In this document: positions 38,668 to 47,363 of the stretch, piece by piece
Numbering within the stretch: the first letter of the stretch is position 1
How the letters are laid out: each line of letters opens with the position of its first letter
Origin: Bacteroidota bacterium
GTDB lineage: Bacteria; Bacteroidota; JABWAT01
DNA length: 64,000 nt
Direction of reading: 5' to 3'
NCBI GenBank assembly: GCA_020161835.1
Contig: JAIUNL010000001.1
Location: 1 to 64,000, forward strand
The notes under the pieces: model-generated
Told to the model about the DNA's origin: nothing
Databases searched by the model: none
Seen by the model: only the letters and a program-made list of their open reading frames with translations
Translations under genes and position numbers: made by a program

Positions 38668-38707
38668 GATGGATTTCCGGATTTTGCGATTAAATGGTAA
38701 GAAGGGT

Positions 38708-38724
38708 AACGAATAACGTGCCAA
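38708..38724 (-). promoter_or_regulatory. Candidate sigma-54 promoter of the GH5 mannanase gene
   Basis: On the minus strand TTGGCACGTTATTCGTT has a perfect -24 half (TTGGCACG). The -12 half has GT in place of GC. Transcription would start about 31 bases before the ATG. Confidence 0.5.
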
Positions 38725-38805
38725 AGAAATGAATTTAAAAAACCGGGGGATTTGGGAAGGTTTTAAGGTTCGGGCGGGCGTAATTGGCTGATGACTTATC
38801 ACCAA

Positions 38806-38829
38806 GATAACGTTTTATCAAAATAATAA
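38806..38829. promoter_or_regulatory. 24-base conserved motif, candidate activator site (copy 2)
   Basis: On the minus strand TTATTATTTTGATAA is followed by AACGTTATC. It matches the motif before the symporter gene in 20 of 24 positions. It lies about 90-100 bases upstream of the candidate sigma-54 promoter, typical for an NtrC-family enhancer. Confidence 0.5.
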
Positions 38830-38839
38830 AACCCGGGGA

Positions 38840-39091
38840 AGGGAGACCGCTAAGACCCAAAGGCGCTAAGCGGGGGGATTTTTATGGTAAATTAAATTCA
38901 ATACAATAGTAAATAAAATGAATTGAGTTTAAAACCAAAAATTTGAATTTCTTAGCGCCTTTGGGGTCTCCCTAAAATTCAAATAAAAATTGCATTGGTT
39001 CGTGACTTTGCGTCTTGTTTGTCTTCCCTGAATTTAAAACCAAAAAAAATCCCTCCGCTCAGCGTTCTCTGCGTCTCTGCGGTCGAATTCA
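38840..39091. repeat. Long inverted repeat, no gene
   Basis: GACCGCTAAGACCCAAAGGCGC (about 38847) recurs inverted as GCGCCTTTGGGGTCTCCC (about 38956). GCGTTCTCTGCGTCTCTGCGGTCGAA lies before the next gene's stop. These rRNA- or tRNA-free repeats occur widely between genes here. Confidence 0.45.
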
Positions 39092-40897
39092 TCATTTAAC
39101 CAGGACCATTTTTCCTGATAGGCTTTGGTGGCTTTTTTCACTGTTCACCGAAACCTGATAGACATAAATTCCTGATGGCAGATTTTCTCCAGAAAAGGTT
39201 AAATCATGACTTCCTGCAGGTTTTTTCTCCGGTTCTGAATTCCAGACCAGCTGACCCAGCAGATTTAAAACGGAAATTTTGACCTCTCCTGAAACCGGCA
39301 GTGAATACCGTATTTTGGTTTCCGGATTGAACGGATTGGGATAGTTGGGCTCCAGAGAAAACCCAACCGGAGTCAGTTTTTCACTTTCTACACCAACGCC
39401 TGTGCCCTTGTATCCGTACAGTTCATATTCCTTGATCCAGTACCCGCTGTCAGGTAAACTCCCGACAACATTCAAAATCCTGAAATATCTGCCGACACCG
39501 TTCACGGTAAGATCATCTGTTCCGCCATCTCCGGTCGTGGTTGAAAAAATGGATTTCTGTGCGCCTGATTCGCTTAAACTTTGGAGTGAATAGGTTTTGG
39601 CAAAAGCATCACCCCAGTTGATGACGACCCGGTTGATCGTGTGGGTTTTTCCCAGATCCACATACATCCAGACTCCGCTGCCGGCGGCACTCAGCCAGGC
39701 GGTTTCCGGGTCACCGTCTACTGCATAATCCGGTGAAGAACCCCGGCGTGTTTTGGAAGCTTTGGTCGGGGTTTTCAAAGCACGGTTTATTTGATCGGAA
39801 GGAAGTACATTCACAGTCACTTCCCGGGATTCTGAAATATCTCCGGTCGTTTCAAGCTTGTAAATCGTGGTTGACGCCGGTACAACAGTCAAGGTGCCAG
39901 ACTGGGCAACCGGAACTCCGTCCAGCGTAACGGTTGAGCCATTTGCCGAACTCCACGTTAAAACGGTTGTGTCGCCCTTTCCAAGATCCAGAAAAGTGGG
40001 TTTTGCCTGAAAGGACTTTATGGTTCCCGAAGGAAGGTAAGTCAGGTGAAGCTGCACCGTATCTTTTACAATTCCGTTCGTGATCAGCGTATAAATTCCG
40101 TTTTCATCCGGGGCAAGTTCGAGGGAATCGGCATCCGCAACCGGAATTCCATTGATGGTTACATTCGAACCGGGCGTTGTTTCCCAGAAGATTTTCTGAA
40201 TCTGACCTTTTTCGTACGTTGAACTTCTGCTGTTTAAATATCTGATAATTCCGGAATTGCTGTTCAGAACTGCATTTTTTGCAAATTCGGCCATGAGCGC
40301 GTACCCGGCGATACTGGGGTGAATGCCATCGGCAAACATATCGCCATGTCCCGTCATGCAGGCGTAAAAATCGATCAGATCCGTTTTGGCGGTTGCCCTG
40401 ACCGAATCAATCAAAGGAATAATTTCATTGTCCACGATTGAGGCTGTAATCCCAAAATTATCCTGAAAAACCGGAACCGGCCGGCAAACGAATATTTGCG
40501 GATTTCTTCCGTTTTTACGGAAAACATTGACAAGCTCCATATAATCTGAAAAAAACTCACTGCCGTATTTCCAGTTTTGGGGTTTACTGTCGTTGGTACC
40601 GAGTTTAATAATGACGATGTGCGGATTGAAATCCTGCGCATCCCAGAAAGATTGCTCATTCCAGTAAGGGTAATCCCCTTTTTTCAGAAGCGTTCTTCCG
40701 CCGACACCGAAATTTTTTGATTGATAATGACTGCCAAGCAACGTTCCCATTTTTTGCGGATAAGCATTGGCATCACTGGTTCCCTGGGTGATGCTGTTTC
40801 CCACACAAGCGATTCTGATGACTTCAGGTTGGGCAAAGACGGTAATGGAGGATAGTAAAAAAGCAGAGAAAAGTAAGCTGGTAACTTTCGTTTTCAC
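39092..40897 (-). CDS. SGNH esterase with Ig-like, discoidin and T9SS domains
   Basis: The protein has 601 residues. Signal peptide 1-22; SGNH hydrolase at 25-210 with nucleophile S35 (CVGNSITQGT), G in GVGG (64-67), N102 in GTNDS, and D190/H193 in DGIHPS. Two Ig-like repeats (about 225-370), an F5/8 type C (discoidin) domain (375-505, DYAVDGDPETAWLSA) and a T9SS domain (520-601) follow. It is probably a surface acetyl esterase that removes acetyl groups from galactoglucomannan or associated polysaccharides. The Ig-discoidin-T9SS tail is shared with the GH5 enzyme at 45038. Confidence 0.88.
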   Translation of the reverse strand: MKTKVTSLLFSAFLLSSITVFAQPEVIRIACVGNSITQGTSDANAYPQKMGTLLGSHYQSKNFGVGGRTLLKKGDYPYWNEQSFWDAQDFNPHIVIIKLGTNDSKPQNWKYGSEFFSDYMELVNVFRKNGRNPQIFVCRPVPVFQDNFGITASIVDNEIIPLIDSVRATAKTDLIDFYACMTGHGDMFADGIHPSIAGYALMAEFAKNAVLNSNSGIIRYLNSRSSTYEKGQIQKIFWETTPGSNVTINGIPVADADSLELAPDENGIYTLITNGIVKDTVQLHLTYLPSGTIKSFQAKPTFLDLGKGDTTVLTWSSANGSTVTLDGVPVAQSGTLTVVPASTTIYKLETTGDISESREVTVNVLPSDQINRALKTPTKASKTRRGSSPDYAVDGDPETAWLSAAGSGVWMYVDLGKTHTINRVVINWGDAFAKTYSLQSLSESGAQKSIFSTTTGDGGTDDLTVNGVGRYFRILNVVGSLPDSGYWIKEYELYGYKGTGVGVESEKLTPVGFSLEPNYPNPFNPETKIRYSLPVSGEVKISVLNLLGQLVWNSEPEKKPAGSHDLTFSGENLPSGIYVYQVSVNSEKSHQSLSGKMVLVK

Positions 40898-41580
40898 AGG
40901 TGGATGTCCTTTCAGTTTTCATGGGAAAAGGGACAACAAAAATCGAACCGGAATCACAATGGTAAATGGTTAAGGGTGAATGGTTAATTGTTAATGATAA
41001 ATGGTAAATGTTGAATGGTTAATCGAGCGAAGCGAAGATCCCGTCCCGAAAGCCTTCGGGATCGGGATGGTGAATGAAGTTTTTGTTTTGTATAAAACTG
41101 GGGCTGTCTAAAAAGAACGTAATTTGGTCAATAAGGCATGGATCCCGGATCCCCGAAAGCGTTCGGGGCAGGCTAAGTCCGGGATGACAGCCTCTCAGAA
41201 CAGCAAAGAGCAATGAGTTTGTCATTCCCGCGAAGGCGGGTCATGAAATGTGCGAAGCAAATCCAGTATTTTTACTTTTCAGTAACCACCCCGCCAGCGG
41301 CACCCCTCCCCGATAAAATTGGGATTTACGGTTACCGGACACCGAGTGCCCGTCAGTTGACGGGCGTATCGAGGTGCCTGAATTTGTATGACCCAACAGC
41401 AAATTCTTCGACACCGCTTAGGAACCGCCCTTCGATACAACGAATCAGTTTAAACTGATTCGTCACTCAGGGTGACATCCATCATTCTCTTCTCCTTTTT
41501 GTTATTTTCGAATTTATGACCCAACAGCCAACAGCTAATAGCTAACCGCCATTTCCCCCGCTTACACCTTAAACCTTACG
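40898..41580. repeat. Gene-free region of REP-like and nested hairpin repeats
   Basis: AATGGTTAAT-type filler (40960-41025) is followed by GATCCCGTCCCGAAAGCCTTCGGGATCGGG (about 41037). GGATCCCGGATCCCCGAAAGCG lies at about 41139. GCCCGTCAGTTGACGGGC is enclosed by CCGAGTG/TATCGAGG (41345-41375), and a CCCTTCGATA...CACTCAGGG element with a 24-base inner palindrome lies at 41428-41472. No coding sequence is supported. Confidence 0.65.
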
Positions 41581-41595
41581 CCTTACACCTATTAT

Positions 41596-41612
41596 CTGGC
41601 ACTTTATTTGTT
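41596..41612 (+). promoter_or_regulatory. Candidate sigma-54 promoter of the CE2-type esterase gene
   Basis: CTGGCACTTTATTTGTT has a perfect -24 half (CTGGCAC). The -12 half reads TTGT in place of TTGC, with the correct ten-base gap. Transcription would start about 43 bases before the ATG. Confidence 0.55.
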
Positions 41613-41664
41613 CCTTGAATAAAAGTCATTTAAACCTTTATTCATTTTCATCAGGTGTCTGACC

Positions 41665-43857
41665 ATGAAAACGGCTCTCCGACTTTTTTCCGCCATTTTC
41701 CTCACTATTCTTACGACTGGATTTGTTTCGGCTTCAACCCTGATTCCGGCTGATCATCCCAATATTCAATATGTCGGCCGGTGGGATTTAACCACGCCAT
41801 CCGCACCATCTCATTCCTGGCCGGGTGTTTACCTGATTGCCAATTTTGAGGGAACAAGCATTGGAGTTTCCATGACGGATAATTACTGCTATTACAATGT
41901 GTTTATAGATGGCGTTCTCATGAAGATTTTCCATCCCGATCAGGCGGGAAAAACCAATTACAATCTGGTTTCAGGTTTGACTGACGGGCCACACACCCTG
42001 CTGCTGATAAAAAGAAATGAAGCTTCCTGGACGAAATATACGTTTAACGGACTCATTCTCGATGACGGAAAAACACTCCTTCCCCCGCCTCAGCTTCCCG
42101 TCAGAAAAATTGAATTTGTCGGCGATTCCTTCACCAGTGCATCCGGCAATGAGGCAACAACGCAAGATGCACCCTCTGATGTTGCTCCGGTTACGAATAT
42201 CACTGAAGGATTTGGTCCGATTACAGCAAAACATTTTGATGCTCAGTACCACATGACCAGTCAGTCAGGATTTGGAATGGTGATGGATTACACCGGAAGT
42301 TATATGGGAAATATTCCCGACAAATTCGACCAGACCCAGATGTTTACTGCGAATCCGCCCTGGGATTTTGAACAATGGATTCCAAATCTGGTTGTGATCG
42401 GACTTGGTTTAAATGATTATTCAGGTTTTGGCGGATACAGTCATGCCGTCAGTGATATCCATAAAGCTGAGTATAAAAATAAATATCACGAGTTTATCGG
42501 AACGATCCGGGATGCTTATCCGGGTGTGCGTGTCCTTGCCGTGGCCCCGCATGTGCTCTGGCTTCAGCAGACGATTGCAGAAATTGTGGAAGAAGAAAAT
42601 GCTGCTGGCAGAGCCGATGTTTTTTATACCGATTACCCGTACTATGACGGCGGATATGTGAATAACGGTCACCCGAACGTCGCCAGTCACCATAAAATTG
42701 CAGACCGGCTCATCGCCGCAATCGAATCCATCCCGGATGTCTGGACTCCGTTTTCTGATCTCACTCCGCCAACGTTTACCAAATATCCCGATGCGCCTTT
42801 TACGGTTTATGATCAGCAGGTTACCCTGGCCGTCCAGACCGATTCCTATTCCACGGTGAAATACAGCAGTACCGATAAATCTTTTGCGGAAATGGAACAT
42901 ACCTTTTCAGTAACCGGCGAGCGGAAACATTCGGTTGTACTTCCCTGCGAACATAACACGACTTACAACTGGTACATCCGGGCATCAGATGTCAACGGAA
43001 ATGAAACTCCGGTTTCCCTTCATATTCAGTACACCGTGGATACAACCAAAGTGATGGTCAACTGGAAAGATTTTCTTTTTGGTGAATCTGCATGGAAATC
43101 AGGTGCAACTCCCATCAGCAGCACAGGCGTAGGGACAACGGTTATGAATCCGGTTCAGACGGCTTACTTCCGGAAAAAATTCACTGTGGAAAACCTGGCG
43201 TCGCTCATCGGATTCCGCCTCCTGGTTAAAGGCAATGACGGATTTGTTGTTTACCTGAACGGTGAAGAAGTGAACCGTACCAACATGATTGCTGAAGGAG
43301 AAATTACTTTTTCAACATCTGCTTTAAAAGCTCAGCTATTGAATACATCAGTCGTATTCAGTGCAGCAAACGGACTGCTTTCCAAATTCAGAAATGGTGA
43401 AAACCAGCTTTCTGTTGATGTTCATGGTACATCAGGGGTAACGGCTTTATCTTTTGACTGCCAGCTTCTCGATAATGTGAACAAGAAATACATCAGTCTC
43501 GGGTCGGATTGGTTTTTCTCGGATTCCGGTTCAGAGCCGGCCATTCAGCTTGCAGAAAAACCAACCGGGATAGAGGAGTCAACCGGTGCAGTTTTGGATT
43601 TCCGTCTGTTCCCGGCTTATCCGAATCCATTCAATCCATCAACAGAGATTTCGTGGTTTCAACCAGCATCAGGCAAAGTTTCCGTTAAAATTCATGATCT
43701 GCTCGGAAGGGAAATTGCAACACTTTCAGATGGATTTCACCAGAAGGGTGTCAACAGAGTGACATTTAACGCCGCCGGATTATCGGCAGGATTATATATT
43801 TATTCAGTTACCTGTTCAGGACGGAAGGATACGGGGAAGGTTTTGTTGGTGAAGTAA
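41665..43857 (+). CDS. CE2-type acetyl esterase with FN3-like, jelly-roll and T9SS domains
   Basis: The protein has 730 residues. Signal peptide 1-23; N-terminal jelly roll (about 30-140, VGRWDLTTP) and SGNH domain (145-355) with S155 (FVGDSFTSAS), GLGLNDYSG, and the C-terminal His336 (NNGHPNVASHHKIADRL). This two-domain layout is typical of CE2. A chitobiase/FN3-like domain (375-465), a beta-sandwich (470-640, FVVYLNGEEVNRTNM) and T9SS domain (650-730) follow. It would deacetylate mannan at the surface. The FN3-plus-sandwich tail is shared with the GH26 enzyme at 60875. Confidence 0.92.
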   Translation: MKTALRLFSAIFLTILTTGFVSASTLIPADHPNIQYVGRWDLTTPSAPSHSWPGVYLIANFEGTSIGVSMTDNYCYYNVFIDGVLMKIFHPDQAGKTNYNLVSGLTDGPHTLLLIKRNEASWTKYTFNGLILDDGKTLLPPPQLPVRKIEFVGDSFTSASGNEATTQDAPSDVAPVTNITEGFGPITAKHFDAQYHMTSQSGFGMVMDYTGSYMGNIPDKFDQTQMFTANPPWDFEQWIPNLVVIGLGLNDYSGFGGYSHAVSDIHKAEYKNKYHEFIGTIRDAYPGVRVLAVAPHVLWLQQTIAEIVEEENAAGRADVFYTDYPYYDGGYVNNGHPNVASHHKIADRLIAAIESIPDVWTPFSDLTPPTFTKYPDAPFTVYDQQVTLAVQTDSYSTVKYSSTDKSFAEMEHTFSVTGERKHSVVLPCEHNTTYNWYIRASDVNGNETPVSLHIQYTVDTTKVMVNWKDFLFGESAWKSGATPISSTGVGTTVMNPVQTAYFRKKFTVENLASLIGFRLLVKGNDGFVVYLNGEEVNRTNMIAEGEITFSTSALKAQLLNTSVVFSAANGLLSKFRNGENQLSVDVHGTSGVTALSFDCQLLDNVNKKYISLGSDWFFSDSGSEPAIQLAEKPTGIEESTGAVLDFRLFPAYPNPFNPSTEISWFQPASGKVSVKIHDLLGREIATLSDGFHQKGVNRVTFNAAGLSAGLYIYSVTCSGRKDTGKVLLVK

Positions 43858-45037
43858 AAAGCAAAAGGTTAAAGTTTAAATTTTCAAGTATTAAAGCCCG
43901 GCTTTTTAAGGGGGAAATGGGGGAATCGCAAAACAATTCGTTGTTGTTTTTATCCTGTGAGGTTGTCATCCCGGACTTGATCCGGGATCCATGTCTTTTT
44001 TCTGAAATTCTTTCTTTTTGAACCGCCTCTTTGATAATCTTTGCTGTATTCTTTCTACCACTATTCCGCACCGCCGGTGCGGGGAAAATGTAATTTATTT
44101 GGTAATTATCCGGGGTTACCAGATTTTCAACCCCATTCGGGGTTGGTAGAAATTCGGGATGAACTAATCCACCGGGTTGTTACCCGGGGCTATTCAAGTT
44201 TAATCCCTCCGGGATTTAAATTTCGAATTTCATTAACCATTTATCATTGACCCCATTCAAAGCCGTCCATCGACTTGGTCACTGAGCGGAGTCGAAGTGC
44301 CGCTCAGGATGCCAGGTTATAAACATTAACCATTGACCATTCAACATTTACCATTATTTTTCCATCCTTTTTAAAAAACAAGATTTCCCTTTCCGTGAAT
44401 TCTGTGTTTTCTGTGGTCGAAAATGGGAATGAAAAATCTGGAGACGGGCTAAATGGGGGAAGTTGGCTCCGGAGGAGCCAAATAGTGGTAGGAAAATCAG
44501 TTAAGAGGATTATCCGCTCCAGCGAAGCGGAATAAACGATCAGACAGAATTTGGGGAAAACCACATTCCGGTTCTCTGAAGCGGTGATCTTTTTGTTGTT
44601 TTATTCTTTCTACCACTATTCCGCACCGCCGGTGCGGGGAAAAATGCAATTTGATTGGCAATTATCCGGAGTCCTCAGATTTTCAACCCCATTCGGGGTT
44701 GGTTGAAATTCGGGATGAACAAATCCACCGGGTTGTTACCCGGGGCTATTAAAGTTTCACCCCGTTGGGGTTACAAAATCCAATTTCAATTTACCCCGTC
44801 AAAAGCCGTCCATCGACTTGGTCACTGAGCGGAGTCGAAGTGCCGCTCAGGATGCCAGGTTATAAACATTAACCATTCACCATTTACCATTATGTTTCCA
44901 TCCTGTCCATCCTGATCATCCCTGTTAATATTCCGGAGACGCGATTGAATCGCGTCTCTACAAATCCAAATTCTGAATTTTCCAAAAAACAATCCCCCCG
45001 CTCTGCGTTCTTGGCGCCTCCGCGGTCGAATTAATTC
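43858..45037. repeat. 1.2-kb repeat cluster with a 0.3-kb direct repeat
   Basis: Segments 44048-44367 and 44603-44903 are direct copies, mostly identical. Each starts ATTCTTTCTACCACTATTCC and includes CCGCACCGCCGGTGCGG, CAACCCCATTCGGGGTTGG and a CTGAGCGGAGTCGAAG core (44282-44297; 44825-44840). Between them lies an inverted relative (GGCTCCGGAGGAGCC, 44466-44480). A REP-like GTCATCCCGGACTTGATCCGGGATCC stands at about 43966. No gene is supported here. Confidence 0.8.
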
Positions 45038-47281
45038 CTATTTCAACAAAACCATTTTTCCCGTGACACTCTGGCTTCTGTTGTTTCCTGCCAAAGAAAT
45101 CCGGTACACATACACCCCGGACGGAAAGGAATCCCCCGAAAAAAGGATCTGCTGACTTCCTGCCTGAAGGTTAACCCGACCTGAAGTCCAAACGGTCTGA
45201 CCGATCAGATTCATCACCGAAACAGAAACTTCACCCGCTGCCGGAATTGAAAATCTGAGTGTCGTCTCCGGATTAAACGGATTCGGATAATTCGGGAACA
45301 GAACAAAGTCTGTCATTTTCTCATTTTTAGCTGATTCAACATCGGTGGCTGTCACTTTTAATCCATACACCTGGAGTTCCGAAATCTGATAGCCGGTTGT
45401 GGTTTTTGACCGCTTATCCAAAAGCAATCTCACATACCTGCCGGTAACACCAATGCTGTCAATGAGGGAAAGTCCGCCGGTTCCTGCTTTTTCCCACAGA
45501 ATGACTTTCCAGTTTTTCCGGTCGGAAGAAATGCCCAGGCGGTAAGTGGTGGCATACGTTCCGCCCCAGGTGATTTTGATTTTATCAATGGCAATCGTAT
45601 CCACCAGATCAAGTTCAACCCAGTTCAGTTCAGTGTTCAAACTTGCCCACCAGGTTGGCGGATCGTCATCCACCATGTGAGCAGGGTTTTCGTGTCCGGT
45701 TCCGGTTTCGGTTCCAGAAACGGTGACGGGCCGGCCGTTAGCCCGGTTGACCTGATCAGCAGGGAGAACAGTTACCGTCCGTTGCAGGGTTTCAGTTGTG
45801 ACTCCAGAAGCCGTTAATTTGTACAGGGTCGTCACCAACGGGTTTACCGTCATGGAACCATCTTCCGGAACGGGTTCGCCGTTCAGCGTCACCGTTGAAC
45901 CAAAGGATGACGTCCAGGTTAAGGTGACAGGATCTCCGGCAGCAATACTCACCGGTTTGGCTGTAAACGACCACAATTTACCGGAAGGATAAAATCCGAC
46001 CGTTGTTTTTTTTTCCTGAGCAACATCACCGGATGAAGTCAGCGTAAATTCTGTTGGAACGGATGGATGAATGACCCGCCGTCCCTTTTGGGGAACAGAT
46101 TCTCCGTCAAGCAACAAAACTGATCCATTTGATGAATCCCAGCTGAGCAGGGCAGAATCTCCATTTTCAATAATTGGCGGATCAACCCGGAAATTCAGTA
46201 TCACGCCGGATCTGGGTTCAATCACCACATCACTGGCAAAATCCTTTTTCAACTCGAGCATCGAAACTTTCGTTCTGGCGTTTTGAGTTGCAATATCCCA
46301 GGCCCACGACCAGGCACCGGCATATCCGTTTTCAATCAAATTCCGGTATAAACCCTGCCAGGTTTTTCCGTGGGAATCCTCAATGTAAAATTCAGCCACA
46401 ACCAGCGGTTTATCCAGGCCCCAGGCTGATTTTGGATGATGAAAAGGTGACAATGGCGCACCAAAGTTTGCCTGATAGTAGTGAACATTGTAAAAATCGA
46501 GAGTTCCGTCAGGGTCGCCACCGGCAGCAATCAGCCGGTCATCCCGGTAATAATTTTTATTCGGATTTCCATCAAACGACACATCGGTCTGGGCACGAAA
46601 ACACCAGGCGCCGTTTGTGACGATTGCAGAAGAATCAGTTCTGTGAATGGCGCCGGCGACCAGATTGACAACCCGCTGAATATCCAGCATGGGAATGTGA
46701 TGATTGAACTCCCACCCGAACTCGTTGCTCATGCCTTCAGGTTCATTGAAAACTTCCCAGGCCAGAATTCCCGGATGACCTTTCACACCGTTTACAATCG
46801 GAATCAACGCCTTTTTGATGTAAGCATTGGTATAAACCGTATCGGTAAGCAGCTTCTTTGCCCGGTCGGTAATGCCGGCTCCGTTTGAAATCCTGAGCAT
46901 ATCAAAGGACCAGAGACACAGCTGAAGTCCGACTTTTTGTTCGTAGGCGAGATCGAGAATTTGTTTCAGGTCAGCGATGGCATTGGTTCCGGGTCCGGTG
47001 ACTTTCCCGGTTGCATCAAAGGCCGGAGTTTCATGTCCGGTTGTGTGAAGCCAAAGCCGCATCGAGTTGCCGCCGTTGGCTTTCAGTTCTGTAAAAATGG
47101 ATTTAAACTTCGTAAAATTGGTGTTTGACGGACCGATATCCCGGGCAAAATTCACCCAGGCCACATTGGCACCGCTCAGAAATAAATCCTGATTTTCATA
47201 CCGGATGCGGTTATCAGGAGTTTGGCTGAACGTTAATCCGCCGAATACAAACAGAGAGGCAAAAACGATAAACGTTTTCAT
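45038..47281 (-). CDS. GH5-like (clan A) enzyme with Ig-like, discoidin and T9SS domains
   Basis: The protein has 747 residues. Signal peptide 1-19; a clan GH-A barrel at about 25-355, with acid/base E180 (AWEVFNEPEG) and nucleophile E297 (PLVVAEFYIED). Two Ig-like repeats (360-520) follow, then a discoidin domain (525-650) and a T9SS domain (665-747, LFPNYPNPFNPETTLRFSIP). GNSMRLWLHTTG and NVHYYQ resemble mannan- or mannoside-acting GH5 members, so a surface mannanase is likely, but the subfamily is not certain. The tail repeats that of the SGNH esterase at 39092. Confidence 0.88.
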   Translation of the reverse strand: MKTFIVFASLFVFGGLTFSQTPDNRIRYENQDLFLSGANVAWVNFARDIGPSNTNFTKFKSIFTELKANGGNSMRLWLHTTGHETPAFDATGKVTGPGTNAIADLKQILDLAYEQKVGLQLCLWSFDMLRISNGAGITDRAKKLLTDTVYTNAYIKKALIPIVNGVKGHPGILAWEVFNEPEGMSNEFGWEFNHHIPMLDIQRVVNLVAGAIHRTDSSAIVTNGAWCFRAQTDVSFDGNPNKNYYRDDRLIAAGGDPDGTLDFYNVHYYQANFGAPLSPFHHPKSAWGLDKPLVVAEFYIEDSHGKTWQGLYRNLIENGYAGAWSWAWDIATQNARTKVSMLELKKDFASDVVIEPRSGVILNFRVDPPIIENGDSALLSWDSSNGSVLLLDGESVPQKGRRVIHPSVPTEFTLTSSGDVAQEKKTTVGFYPSGKLWSFTAKPVSIAAGDPVTLTWTSSFGSTVTLNGEPVPEDGSMTVNPLVTTLYKLTASGVTTETLQRTVTVLPADQVNRANGRPVTVSGTETGTGHENPAHMVDDDPPTWWASLNTELNWVELDLVDTIAIDKIKITWGGTYATTYRLGISSDRKNWKVILWEKAGTGGLSLIDSIGVTGRYVRLLLDKRSKTTTGYQISELQVYGLKVTATDVESAKNEKMTDFVLFPNYPNPFNPETTLRFSIPAAGEVSVSVMNLIGQTVWTSGRVNLQAGSQQILFSGDSFPSGVYVYRISLAGNNRSQSVTGKMVLLK

Positions 47282-47363
47282 AAGGGTTCCGATTTAAAAT
47301 GGATTGCGATTTTTCCTGGTCCTGATAAACAAACAGATTATGAACTGGACGTCCCTTGAAAAC

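Noticed and set aside
46174..46888. Plus-strand frames of 135-148 residues opposite the GH5-like gene
   Set aside because: They lie fully inside a strongly supported gene on the other strand and show composition typical of antisense frames.
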